Positions 33,870-44,558 of a stretch of DNA of 64,000 bases are shown here, in pieces (within the stretch, counting starts at the first letter, position 1; each line of letters begins with the position of its first letter). Below the pieces are notes generated by a model. That model worked only from the letters and a program-made list of their open reading frames with translations, made no database searches and had not been told where the DNA came from. Position numbers and translations under genes: made by a program. The DNA comes from Distichodus sexfasciatus. Its lineage: Eukaryota > Chordata > Actinopteri > Characiformes > Distichodontidae. The stretch lies in NCBI GenBank assembly GCA_032718565.1, contig JAVGVS010000860.1, positions 1 to 64,000 on the forward strand, written 5' to 3'.

Positions 33870-34960
33870 TTAAAAAAATCGCACCACTCTGCCAGTTGGT
33901 GGCACTATAATAAGTTATTTTGCATTTTTCCTAAAAAATGTGCATTTTGCCTCATAACTTTTGAACCATAGCTCCGATTCTCAAAAATCTCACACCATCT
34001 TACTCCGTGGGTCAAGCCGAATCTTCATCTATTTCTAACTTGCATAATATGCAAAACCATCTCTTGCGAACTAGTCCCTGGATTTTTGTTCAATCTGCAT
34101 GCAACTGGTATCATTTGAATCCCAAGACACTCTTCTTTAATGATTATGAAGCACATTTTTAATTTAGGTCTTCATATTTCTGTAATATGCAAATAAATGT
34201 GGTGGGCTTGGCATAGGACTGCAACATCACACACCGAGTGTCATAGAAATCCGGCTCTGGGTGGGCTACAGCTTTGAAATTTGGCAGGTAGGTCCGGGAC
34301 CCCACCCACTACTTAGGGAAAAAAATTGCACCACTCTGCCAGTTGGTGGCGCTATAATAAGCTACTTTGCATTGTGCCTAATAACTTTTGAACCATATCT
34401 CCGATTCTCAAAAATCTTATACCATCTTACTCCTTGGGTCAAGACGAATCTTTATAGACCCTCGAATCTATTTCCGCCATATTGGATTTCTCACTAATTT
34501 GCATAATATGCAAAATCATCTCTTGCGAACTAGACCCTGGATTTTTATCCAATCTGCATGCAACTGGTATCACTTGAATCTCAAGACACTCTTCTTTATT
34601 TATTATTGAGTACATTTTTAATTTAGGTCTTCTTATCGCTGTAATATGCAAATAAATGTGGTGGGCTTGGTATAGGACTGCAATGCCATACACAGAGTTT
34701 CATAGAAATCCAGCTCTGGGTGGGCTACAGCTTTGAAACTTGGCAGGTAGTTCCGGGACCCCACCCACTACTCAGGAAAAAAAAAATTGCACCACTCTCC
34801 CAGTTGGTGGCACTATAATGCGTTTTGCCTAATAAGTTTTGAACCGTAGCACCCTAGATAAAAGGAGGAAACGTGTCATTTTTCAATGTCTGTACACTTC
34901 GATTCGTCAAAAACTGATAAGGCTGCAAACTGCATGGCCCCCGTAATCACTGCTTGCAGT
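33870..34960 (+). repeat. Repeat R, forward copy (about 2.2 units of about 450 bp)
   Basis: Internally repeated blocks each contain GCACCACTCTGCCAGTTGGT, ATTTGCATAATATGCAAAA, CTGCATGCAACTGGTATC and TTTGGCAGGTAGGTCCGGGA. The 3' end is GCAAACTGCATGGCCCCCGT. The same repeat occurs in opposite orientation at 45740-46985. No coding sequence or terminal repeats allow a class assignment. Confidence 0.85.
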
Positions 34961-35212
34961 TATATTCATTTTTTTTTTTTTCCAAGTGGAAGTGTTTTAT
35001 TACGATATGCTCTACTCTTGGTAAAGTAATGTACACGAGGGAAAATCTTCTAGCTCTGCAAAGGACTGGATATGGGGTTAGGCACCCGACACTGCAGGAG
35101 CTGAGGAAGCCGTTTCGAGGCTGCAGAGCAGGAGCTAAGCTTAAGGCTAAGCTAAAGGCTAAAAGGTGGAGGTACAAGCCGTTTCTTTCGGGAGTTTAGT
35201 CTGACGTGCTTT

Positions 35213-36140
35213 GTGGAAACGTGGTTGAAAGATAACATACCTGACTCTGTGGATTTAGCTGGCTTCACTACTGTGTGTGCGGACAGAGATCTGAAGATAA
35301 GCGGCAAGAGCAAAGGTGGGGGTCTGATTCTGTTTGTGAACAATAGATGGTGCAACCCTGGACATGTTACGGTGAAGGACGTGATTTACTGTCAGGACAC
35401 TGAACCTTTGGCAGTCAGTCTTAGACCGTATTTTGTACCGAGGGAATTTTCACACATCGTCACCATTGTTGTTTACATTTCTCCACAGGCAGTGGCGGCA
35501 GTAGCATGTGATGTCATTCATGAAATTGTTGCGAGAGTTCAGACCCAGCATCCTAATGCTTTTATTGCCATAACAGGGGATTTTAATAATATCACGCTCA
35601 CCTCCCATCTTACAGGGTTTGTACAATATGTGGACTGTCCCACGAGGGATAATAAGGTACTGGATCTTTTTAATGCTAATGTGAAGGATGCCTATAGTGC
35701 ATCTGCATTACCACCACTTGGCACCTCAGATCATAATCTGGTTTTTCTCCAGCCAACATACAAAGTTTGTGTAATGAGGCTGCCTGTTACCATCTGCTCT
35801 GTTAGAAGATGGTCTCCGAAGGCAAGCAAATCTCTTAGGGATTGTTTTGAGTGTACGAACTGGAATGCATTGCTGGAGCCTCAGGTTAACAACAGGGATG
35901 TGGACACTGACAGCAGGGTGGATGTCATCACGGACTATATTAACTTCTGTAGGGACACTGTAGTTCCAGTAAGGTCCATTCACTGTTTCCCCAATAATAA
36001 ACCCTGGATCACCAGTAAAATCAAGGAGCTTCTTAACCAGAAAAAGCAGGCATTCAGGGAGGGGGACAAGGAAAACCTTAGGTGCGTGCAGCGGGAACTG
36101 ATAAGGAGCCTAAAGCAAGCAAAAGTGATTTATAAGAAGA
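35213..36140 (+). pseudogene. LINE family C endonuclease (APE-type) coding region
   Basis: About 310 open codons carry the APE motifs: KSKGGGLILFVNNRW, AITGDFNN (catalytic Asp/Asn) and LGTSDHNLVFL (catalytic Asp-His). They continue into the inter-domain FPNNKPWITSKIKELLNQKK. The frame ends in an inserted LTR at 36141 and upstream codons are broken, so the protein is not complete. APE endonucleases nick target DNA for target-primed reverse transcription. Confidence 0.9.
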
Positions 36141-36605
36141 TGTCACGCGCACTCACTCTCACGGCCGGTGATTGGATTGGGACACGGCCGGTCGCGGTTC
36201 AAAGGGTATTTAAGGAAGCCACTTCCTCGCCGCACTCACTCTGTCATTGAGTCGCCAGCCCTACTCTGATACATATCAGCTTCAACTGTGAGTACTCCAG
36301 TTATTTGGTTATCTCTTTGATTAGAGTGTGTGTCCTTAGAACGTGGATTCTTTGTGGGAATCCTAGCTCTTCTTGTAAGAGAGTTCTTAAATCAACTTGC
36401 GTGTTTATCCTACCTACTCCATGCTACAAGGGCTAACGAGTAGCAATTCGTTACATCCTAACCAGATCACTGTCAAATTGTGAAAGTGTGGCATTCGGTT
36501 TATATCCCAATCAGATCACTGGCCGAATCGCGGAACTTTCCATTAAGGTTTGTTCGCGTCTGTTCTTCTCGTTAAATCCTAACCAGATCACTGACAAATC
36601 TGATA
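36141..36605 (+). mobile_element. Solo LTR, family 4, inside LINE C
   Basis: A 465-bp insertion (TGTCACGCGCAC to AAATCTGATA) is flanked by a perfect GAAGA duplication (36136-36140 and 36606-36610). It has a TATTTAAGG motif near 36209 and three copies of CCTAACCAGATCACTG-like units near its 3' end. The LINE frame resumes directly after it. The 3' terminus (TA rather than CA) is unusual. Confidence 0.8.
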
Positions 36606-36606
36606 G

Positions 36607-38259
36607 AAGATCGAGAGCAAGTTGCAGCGGAATAACACCAAAGATGTGTGGAGGGGAATGAGAGACATTACTGGCTATTCTAAGAACAGCCTAGTTACAG
36701 ATGGTGATGAGAATAAGGCCAATGAATTCAATCTGTTTTATAACAGGTTTGATGGAATTCCACCGACTCTTTTAAACAAATGTTCCTACACCACCTCTTC
36801 GGATGCTGCAACTGCTCCATTAGCCACTCTGCTGGCTTAAGTATGCAACAACCCCCCCAACATTGCAGCTGCAACACCCATTATATCGGGTCACTTGCCC
36901 CCATCTTTCACAGTTTATAAGGTTAGGATGGAGCTCAGACGACTGCGACCAGGGAAGGCGCCAGGCCCAGATGGTGTGTGTCCAAGACTATTGAAAGAAT
37001 GTGCAGCCCAGCTAGCTGAACCCCTCCAGTGGCTCTTCAATACAAGTCTACGACTGGGCAAGGTCCCGACTCAGTGGAAAACATCCTTGTACCAGTTCCC
37101 AAAGTAGGGCGACTATCACCCAGTGGCCTTAACATCTCATATTATGAAGACCCTGGAGTGCCTTATCCTTCACCTTATGAGGCCAGAGGTCACTCATGCA
37201 CTTGACTCATTCCAATTTGCCTACCAGGAGCACACAGGAGTGGAGGACACATGTTGCATAGGACACATACATACCTGGAGGAGCCAGGACGTTATATAAG
37301 AATCTTATATTTTGATTTCTTAAGTGCTTTTAACACAATCCAGCCCCTCATACTGGGAGACAAGTTGAAGGGGATGGGTTTAGACCCCTTCCTAACTTCC
37401 TGGGTAACAGACTACCTGACAGAGCGACCTCAGTTTAGCAGGTTGGGAAACTGTGTCTCTGGGACCGTGAGGTGCAGTACAGGGGCCCCACAAGGGATAG
37501 TTTTAGCGCCATTCCTGTTCTCACTCCACACTGCTTTAGATACAGCACAAAATTCTGTCAGATGCAAAAATATTCTGATGACACAGCTTTTGTGACATGT
37601 ATCAGGAGTGGACAGGAGCAGGAATACAGGGACCTTGTAGAGGCCTTCAGGGACTGGTGCAGTAGGAGCTGCCTCCACCTTAATGCCACTAAAACCAAGG
37701 AGATGGTGGTGGATTTCAGAAGATTCAGGCCACCCCATCTGCCAGTTTCCATACAGAGGCAGGACATCAAGATGGTGACCCCCCAAAAATATTTGGGGGT
37801 CATACTAGATGATAAACTGGACTGGTCCCTGAACACTGAACACTTTACAAGAAGGGGCAGAGCCGCCTCTTTTTTCTGCAGAGGCTGAGGTCTTTTGATG
37901 TGTGTGATGAGATGTTGTACATGTTTTAACACTCAATGGTAGCCAGTGTCCTTTTTTATGCTACTGTTTGTTGGGGGTGCAGCATGGCAGACAAAAATAC
38001 CAAGAGGCTGAACAAGCTGGTGAAAAAAAACAGCTCAGTGCTTGGCAGGAGACTAGACTCAATTAAAACAGTGGTAGAAAGGGTCACATTGAACAGACTT
38101 AAAGCTATAATGGACAATAGTCGACACCCTCTCCACAGCCTCTTGGTTGGGCAGAGGAGCAGTAGTGGCAGACGGATTCTCTTGCTGCGCTACAGAACTG
38201 AGCGGTTTAGGAGGTCCTTTGTCCCCACAGCAATAAGACTTTTTAATAGTACTCTCTGA
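36607..38259 (+). pseudogene. LINE family C reverse transcriptase, broken
   Basis: Legible RT motifs occur in order: LQRNNTKDVWRGMRDITGYS, LRPGKAPGPDGVCPRLLKEC, ILYFDFLSAFNTIQP (motif A Asp), TGAPQGIVLAPFLFSL, KYSDDTAF (motif C), KTKEMVVDFRR, PQKYLGVILDDKLDW and FRRSFVPTAIRLFNS. Several stops and frame changes separate them. Confidence 0.88.
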
Positions 38260-38438
38260 CCTCATCCTCGCCCAGATCATCATCTGTTATAATTAATGGC
38301 TGTGCCTTATTTTATTATGTATTTTTCTGTATTTTAGCTTGTTATTTATTTTTATATTAGCATTTAATTATTCTATTTATAGTGAACAGGCTGTTGGATA
38401 TCTGAATTTCCCCTTGGGAATAAATAAAGTATCTACTG

Positions 38439-38487
<49 letters not shown>

Positions 38488-38533
38488 CATCAGTATTAAT
38501 ATTAGTTTAATGGTGTTAATCTTAAACACTTAC

Positions 38534-38699
38534 AGGGCTTTTCTACAGTTGTTGATAGCTGGGATGAGTCTCCTGTATCCTTCCTGTGATGTGTTGTACT
38601 TCTTCAGGTTCCACTCATTACGCACCCTCTCTGACTTCACGTGCATGTAGCTCACAGCTGAGCACTGGGCAGGAGAGAGCGGCTTTTTGGAGAAATAAT
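38534..38699 (-). CDS. NLR-type pre-LRR segment exon
   Basis: The 166-bp exon begins after an ATTGCAG acceptor at phase 1, matching the TM exon, and ends at a GTAAGTG donor at phase 2, matching the LRR exons. It encodes about 55 residues with the motifs LSPAQCSAVSYM, WNLKKYNTS, EGYRRLIPAI and NCRKAL. From memory of the family, this is the fish NLR-C stretch between the NACHT-associated helical region and the first LRR, where NLRs read roughly LSPAQ...FDLKKY...EGLLRLLP. In ordinary fish NLRs I recall it as the tail of the large NACHT exon. Here it is a stand-alone exon with its own acceptor, which is the key evidence for a fusion with the Ig-TM exons. Confidence 0.75.
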
Positions 38700-39291
38700 C
38701 TGCAATTACAGAGTAATAAAGGAATGATAAATGACATTTAATAAGTGATTAAAATGAACTCTCATAAAATCTTATATTGAACATTTAAGTTATTTATTAT
38801 GGCATTGTATTACTGACTATGACATGAAGACCATCTACTGTGAACGCTCCATTAAACCATGATGTAACAGTTCTAATGCAGCCTATATATTAAACTGTTA
38901 CAATTTCCATTTCAGTAATAGGTTTAGCATTCATTTTTATCTCAGGACATGACTTTTGCATTTTCAGTCAAACTGTGGTTAGGCATCTTAAAGACTTTCA
39001 GATGGTCCAGCACGTGTGAAACAGGTTTGTCATAACAGTCCTGTTATGTTTTGCTTCATACATGGTGGATGGGGGTTATTACATCTGGTCTGGAAAGGCT
39101 TGTAGAATATTAGAGGGTCTAAGCCAGAGATACGGCCAAATTTGTTAGATAATAAATTAGAACAGCACGACATCTGTACTAGACACTGTTATAGTTCATT
39201 CATCATAAACCAATAGAAACATATGCACTGTAGAAATGAACTACCCTCTCAAAACACAGGTGTAGAAAATAAAAATTTTACATTTAATTAC
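38700..39291. other. Intron between TM and pre-LRR exons, free of recognisable repeats
   Basis: These 592 bp are AT-rich unique-looking sequence with no reading frame of note and no NACHT homology on either strand. A fish NACHT exon is about 1.8 kb, so there is no room for one here. Confidence 0.7.
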
Positions 39292-39381
39292 CTTTCAAGA
39301 TGCAAGCAGTAAATGCTATTAACAAAACTCCAAAAACTGTAAAGCAAATAACAGCAATCTTCCCAGCATGGAAGCCTTTTT
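39292..39381 (-). CDS. Transmembrane exon
   Basis: This 90-bp exon is phase 1 at both ends, with an acceptor after TTCTTTAG and a GTAATT donor. It encodes a short juxtamembrane piece (EKGFHAGK), then about 21 hydrophobic residues including ICFTVFGVLLIAF, then a Lys. This is a clear single-pass helix that puts the Ig domain outside and everything after it in the cytoplasm. A small TM exon just after the Ig exon is the normal arrangement for butyrophilin-like genes. No coiled-coil exon of the usual butyrophilin type was found after it. Confidence 0.85.
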
Positions 39382-39660
39382 CTAAAGAACACACAAGATT
39401 CACTATTATCATGGCATCACAACAATACGCATATTTAAAAGATTATAAATATTCAAAAATATTTGTCTGAAATGTCTGTTAAAGATTAAATACAGAAAAT
39501 CTTTGATGCTGTGAAATTTTGTCATGTTTAATGCTAACATCATTGAACTAATTTCTTGTAAAAAAAAAAAAAATTATTTTATTCGGATTCAGTTATGGAA
39601 CATGTGCTGCATTTGATATCAAGAATAAAAATAACAAAATGACATAATGATGCTTCTTAC

Positions 39661-40017
39661 CGTTAACTTCAACATAAACTGTGATGTCATCATACTGATT
39701 AAAATGCTGAATGAAACACTTGTACGCTCCCTCATCGGAAGGTTGGACTGCTGAGAGTTTCAGTGAGGTGTTGCCTTTGTGCAGTTCTTCTTTAAACAGA
39801 GCTGTTCTCCCTCTGTACGACTCAATCTGTTGATCATTGCTATCTTCATGATGTTCATAGAGATGCACTAATTTATCTTCTTGAATCAGATCTAGTCTGC
39901 TCCACTCCACATTCATGTCCACAGCACTGATATTGGGTTGTAGAGAACAGGGCAGAACCAGGTCTGAGCCAACATCAACCTCCAAAGGAGCAGCTGAACC
40001 CACAACTTTAAAGAGCT
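39661..40017 (-). CDS. Ig V-set domain exon (butyrophilin/B7-like)
   Basis: This 357-bp exon is phase 1 at both ends, the hallmark of an exchangeable Ig domain. It encodes a complete V-set fold. Counted from the first Met, the pair Cys51/Cys128 should form the disulphide, Trp66 is the core tryptophan, and Asp122-x-Gly-x-Tyr-x-Cys128 is the F-strand motif. Two N-glycosylation sequons are visible (Asn56-Ile-Ser and Asn110-Thr-Ser). The start FKVVGSAAPLEV and the strand NTSLKLSAV are typical of fish butyrophilin-like and B7-family V domains, which bind ligands at the cell surface. The acceptor follows CCATTCCAG and the donor is GTAAGA. There are no stops or frameshifts. The ligand is unknown. 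Confidence 0.9.
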
Positions 40018-40761
40018 CTGGAATGGAAGGATTTAAAAATTACAATGCTTTCTAACTAGGGCTGTCAAAAAAAAAAACGTGTTAACAACGTTAATTATTT
40101 TTTTGTTGTTAATTACGTCAATTTTTTAAACGCTTTTCACGCATGCGCAGTGTGACGAATTATTTGTCAGGAAAGTGGTTGTTATAAGTTATAATTCTAC
40201 TTGTTTGCATTTATACTTTTATACTTAATTGAGATGAGTAATAATTAAGTGAACTGCAAGTATTTGTGTACTCCGTATTTTTCAGAATCGACTCTATATG
40301 GTTTAAGTGCGCAAAACTAAAGATTTGACTATAATGATAAGGATAGTGATGTTTATGAATGAATTAATGTTATTTAATTATCAGTGATCTTAATTATCCA
40401 GTCAAGATTTCCATAAACTCCACTTTAGACTACAAGGTTTAACAGATAGAAATACGAGTTTATTATTAGTCATGCCACTGATTATATGTAAAATGTGAGT
40501 CTTAAATTACGATTGTTTTAAAGCATGTCTTCCTGTTACTCATCGTAATCCATCTATCTTTCTATAAGAATAATGGGTGTTGTTGACATCTTTTCGAGAT
40601 CAAAAAGTAAGAAATTGAGCTTTTGTGTCGGATCTTATCACAGAGATTCGATCCCAATAGAAATGAAGTGTTTACAAGTTACTGGCCTGTTTAAAGAGAG
40701 TAAGAGTAATGTTTAATCCTCACATTGATGAACAATGTTGTTACAGGGCGTAAATTCATAC
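40018..40761. other. First coding intron
   Basis: AT-rich intron. Near 40058 a short stretch (GGCTGTCAAAAAAA followed by GTTAACAACGTTAATT) resembles the end of a degraded fish hAT-type element. Nothing else was recognised. Confidence 0.5.
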
Positions 40762-40883
40762 CTGATGTGGTCTTCATAAAAACTGAGAAAGTCAACAGTG
40801 TGACAAAGAGGAAGTTCATCGCTGTTAAATAATTAGAGTGCATTTTTTTCTGTTTATTCTTGAGTCTTCAGTAACAGCTTTTC
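40762..40883 (-). CDS. Exon with 5' UTR end, start codon and signal peptide
   Basis: The exon follows a good acceptor (pyrimidine tract then TGTAG) and ends with a GTATGA donor at phase 1. The first ATG is at 40843-40841, with a second in frame at 40819-40817. Either gives a short N-terminus followed by a hydrophobic stretch (FLFVTLLTFSVF) and a small-residue region, typical of a cleaved secretory signal. Read from the first ATG the signal is about 27 residues. The split codon completes to Glu with the Ig exon, which is the usual phase-1 join between leader and V-set exons. A preceding non-coding exon is expected because the acceptor lies upstream of the ATG. Confidence 0.75.
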
Positions 40884-40990
40884 CTACAAGAAAGAAAAAC
40901 ATATTTCAGTATTTTACCAAATGCAGATTCAGTAACAGCCTTTCCTACAAGAAAGAAAAACATATTTCAGTATTTTACCAAATGCAGAAC
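40871..40990 (-). repeat. 61-bp tandem duplication containing the leader-exon splice acceptor
   Basis: Two nearly identical 61-bp units sit side by side. Each carries the same pyrimidine tract and TGTAG acceptor, so there are two candidate acceptors, giving exon starts at 40883 or 40944. Use of the distal one would add 61 nt to the 5' UTR, including an extra upstream ATG. Confidence 0.8.
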
Positions 40991-41111
40991 CATTAACGCA
41001 TGTCTAGATTATTTCTACATTGATACTGTATTCCTGCTGTCCCACCTTCAGTAGCTACAGTACAGAAAGTGTTGAAAGTGCTGCTGACTCTACCGTCCCC
41101 AAACACACTTA

Positions 41112-41570
41112 CTGGAAGCTGGTTCGCCGCTCTTTTCGGGGTGATTCCTCACACCTGGGTTCCTCACCCTCACTATCACCCGAATGTTCGTTGTGTATTG
41201 TACAATTCTAGAGAACAAGGCACCACAGCCGACCGGGTTCGCGTCGTCCTGGTCCTGAGGCGTTACGGAGAAAGCGCAGATGAGGAAGTTACGTCAACTC
41301 GCTGGGAGTTTGGTTTCGATTTAGCGTGACAGTCCGTACGGGTGCAGGAGCGACTGTATGGTAGTCCAAGAGTGCCAGAAATCGCCACCTTTCTCATTCA
41401 TTCGTTATCCAAAGCGTTTAATCCCAACTGGAGTCGCAGGGTACCGGAGCCTATGTTTGTACAAACGCCGTTAAAGACAGCGTCAGTTTCAAAGCGCGCC
41501 AAGCGGCGTTTCCTGTGATGATGATCTCCGCCCCGAACTGACACCACCCAGTCAGCCAAGAAGGAGGTCT
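41112..41570 (-). promoter_or_regulatory. Possible promoter and non-coding first exon
   Basis: A strong splice donor (GTAAGTGTG, minus strand, intron starting at 41111) lies about 230 bp upstream of the leader-exon acceptor. It is preceded by a GC-richer, CpG-containing stretch unlike the AT-rich surroundings. This would fit a non-coding first exon and promoter for the Ig-TM-LRR-B30.2 gene. No TATA box was recognised. The assignment is inferred. Confidence 0.3.
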
Positions 41571-42774
41571 AGTTGAGCACAGATCTTCCCGCAAAGGTGC
41601 TTTTATTTATTTCAAGAAGGCTTGTTGTAGATTACTCATTTAACTCTTGCAAATTATTTGTACCCTCCTGTCTTTGCTACGCATAGGGACAATTGAGCCC
41701 AAAGCAAATGTTTGGTTATTAATTGTCATACTAACTTTGAAACCCTAGGCCTTCACTTAACATTTTTCCACGAACTGCTCTGTCCTATTTAATCCCCACC
41801 CAGCTGCTCCTAATATAAGTTATGGTCACCACAGTGTTGGTTATAAATGGCATAATTTCTGTATGTAAATTCAAAGAATATTGCACTGTTATATATGCAT
41901 AAAGTATTACCCAGATAGCAAACTACACACCACATCTGGCCCAGATCCACACATGAAGTACCTTATCCGGCCCAGATCCAGTTTGGACCCGTTCATAAAT
42001 CATCTTATGTGGCCCGGATCCGGCATGGATACGTTCATGACTCATCCGATTCGTGATTTGGACCAATTCAAGGGCTGATTTGACCCGGATTAAAAGTAGT
42101 TCCAAAACTTGCTGACCACCATATATACTGCTCTATAAAAGTCTAAATACTTCCCACCAGTTTACCATATTCAAAAAGTGAGATAAATACTTTTACTGTG
42201 AGGCAGTATTAGTATCAGTGAGCATAATGTCAAATAGGAACATAAACAGTTTCCTGTAAAATCCCTAATGCAGTCCAAATACATCGTAAATACACCGAAT
42301 AAACATTACTGGAAAAAATGAAATGGAACCATAAATTCTATCAAAACATTAATGATAGTCTTGTTCACTTTACATAAAATATATATTCCAATGTCACTGC
42401 TGGACAATAGTGTAAGCTGACTAATCTTAACTCATTTATTGAAAATTAACAATGGAAATATATTTATTAATTCAGTGTTTGATACTAGACCACTTTAAAA
42501 ATGATCATGCTTACATTTGGTGACAATCTGAGACATTAGATGTAGCTAATGATATGCTGTATATGAAGGAGTGTCTTATCATAAGATGCACTTGTTTTTA
42601 AACCACTGATTCATCTGTGTTCATATTTTGCTTTTACAAAAATATTATCTTATCATTTTGATAATAATTCAACCTAACCTAATTCTATTTCCCTCCTCCT
42701 CTGTACTTGGACAGTTACCACCACCAGTCCCTGCTATTAACCTGGAGAACTACCAGATATTACAGTATGATCAC
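41571..42774. other. Intergenic sequence with a short GGCCCAGATCC repeat
   Basis: At 41930-42080, degenerate GGCCC(A/G)GATCC motifs recur (ATCTGGCCCAGATCCACACA and relatives), a common fish repeat type. Otherwise nothing was recognised. Confidence 0.5.
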
Positions 42775-44310
42775 TTCAAAAGCTATCATACTATGACTGT
42801 ACCTCATATGGAGATTTTTTACTGTGGCATTTAAGCAAAAATTAAAAATAAAATCAGCACATAAAGCATTCACTTGTTTACATGTGTCATTATTTGGAAT
42901 GGAATAAATTCTTTAAATGAATTAAGGCCATCATCAAACCACTGCAAGGTCAGTTCAGTAGCTATCATACTATGTCTGTACCTCATATGGAGATTTTATA
43001 CTGTGGCATTTAGGAATAATTTTAAAATAAAATCAGCACATTCAGCATTTAATTGTTCATCTTTGTCATGTTTGACATAGGATAAAATTCCTAAATGAAA
43101 TAAGGCCATCATCAGACTATGACATGTCACTTCTGTAGCTATCATACTATTTCCATACCTAATTTGGATTTTTTTTACTGTAGGATTTAGGAGTAATTTA
43201 AAACTGAAATCAGCACTTTCAGCATTTATTTGTTCATCTTCATCATGTTTGATATAGGATAAAATCGCTAAATTAGTGAAAGCCATCACCAAACTACTGC
43301 AAGTCACTTCAGTAGCTATCATACTATGTCTGTACCTCATATGGAGATTTTATACTGTGGCATTTAGGAATAATTTAAAAATAAAATCAGCACATTCAGC
43401 ATTTATTTGTTCATCTTTGTCATGTTTGACAAAGGATAAAATTCCTAAATGAAATAAGGCCATCATCAGACCATCAGACCATCAGACATGTCACTTCTGT
43501 AGCTATCATACTATTTCCATACCTAATTTGGATTTTTTTTACTGTGGGATTTAGAAATAATTTAAAAAGCAAAATCAGCACTTTCAGCATTTATTTGTTC
43601 ATCTTCGTCATGTTTGATATAGGATTAAATCCCTAAATTAATAAAGGCCATCACCAAACCACTGCAGGTCACTTCTGTAGCTATCATACTATGTCTGTAC
43701 CTCATATAGCAATTTTTACTGTGGCATTTAGGAGTAATTTAAAAATGAAATCAGCACTTTCAACATTTATTTGTTAATCCTTGTCATGTTTGATATAGGA
43801 TAAAATCACTAAATTAGTTAAGGCCATCACCAAACCATGACGAGTTACTTCCGTAGCTATTATACTATGTCTTGACCTGATATAGAGATTTTTTACTGTG
43901 GCATTTAAGTAACAATTAAAAATAAAATCAGTACATTAAGCATTCACTTGTTTACATATGTCATTATTTGGAATTGAATAAATTCTTTAAATGAATTAAG
44001 GCCATCATCAAACCACTGTCACGGTCCCGGCCCGGCTATCATACTATGTCTGTACCTCATATGGAGATTTTATACTGTGGCATTTAGGAATAATTTAAAA
44101 ATGAAGTCAGCACCTTCAGCACTTATTTGTTCATCTTTGTCATGTTTGACATACGATAAAATCCCGAAATTAATTAAGGCCATCACCAAACCATCACAGG
44201 TCACTTCAGTAGTAATTATGTCCATACCTCACATGGAGTTCTTTACTGTGGTGTTTGGGAATAAATTAAACATGAAATCATGTTTAATTTATTAAACACT
44301 TTCAGCATTA
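42775..44310 (+). repeat. Satellite-like tandem array, about 178-bp unit, nine copies
   Basis: Units start with AGCTATCATACTATGTCTGT at about 42780, 42960, 43138, 43312, 43501, 43679, 43857, 44035 and 44210. Each contains TGGAGATTTT(A/T)TACTGTGG, AAAATCAGCAC, CATCTTTGTCATGTTTGA and AAGGCCATCA(T/C)CA. Similarity is high but imperfect, and every unit is AT-rich and non-coding. Confidence 0.92.
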
Positions 44311-44558
44311 ATTCTCTCCTAACCCTAACCCCCACAGTTTGTCCACCTCTTCACTGAACAAGACGTCTACAGACTTTTTAAAAATACTTCTTCAGCTGGG
44401 CTGCAGGTTCTGACCATGTTCTTGTTCCAGTTAAGGAAAGGGATAACTGGGATTATTTATGTATTTCAGAAATTCCTATTTTACGCTTTAAGGTTCGTTT
44501 AAAGCTTTAAGGTTTTGTAATATTGCAAAGTTGATCATATTCTGAAAGAGAGTTTAAG

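Larger units (their letters stand above)
34965..38500 (+). mobile_element. Jockey-superfamily (L2/Rex-type) LINE family C, interrupted
   Basis: A poly-T-adjacent start near 34965 leads into an endonuclease frame, an LTR insertion, a broken reverse transcriptase and a 3' tail CCTTGGGAATAAATAAAGTA followed by (TCTA)n at 38433-38486. The microsatellite tail is typical of this LINE group. The element fills most of the intron between LRR exon 1 and the pre-LRR exon, on the strand opposite the host gene. Confidence 0.85.
1..40883 (-). other. Gene span: candidate Ig-TM-LRR-B30.2 receptor gene (3' end outside window)
   Basis: Eleven intact minus-strand exons plus one broken exon can be chained over this span. 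Splice phases agree at every junction (1,1,1,2,2,2,2,2,2,1), giving one open frame of at least 679 codons that leaves the left edge still open. Predicted order is signal peptide (about 1-27), V-set Ig (28-146), TM helix (about 155-175), NLR pre-LRR segment (177-231), five LRR units (232-521), linker (522-537) and PRY-SPRY (538 onward). No NACHT exon lies between the TM and LRR exons: only 592 bp of plain intron separate the TM and pre-LRR exons. Fish butyrophilin-like proteins have Ig-TM-B30.2 and fish NLR-C proteins have NACHT-LRR-B30.2; this chain combines both. Single-transcript status is inferred from phases and order only. Two adjacent, partly decayed genes is the alternative. Confidence 0.6.

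Noticed and set aside
40871..40990. Duplicated 61-bp unit as a transposon footprint
   Set aside because: No inverted ends or target duplication; it is a simple tandem duplication of local sequence.
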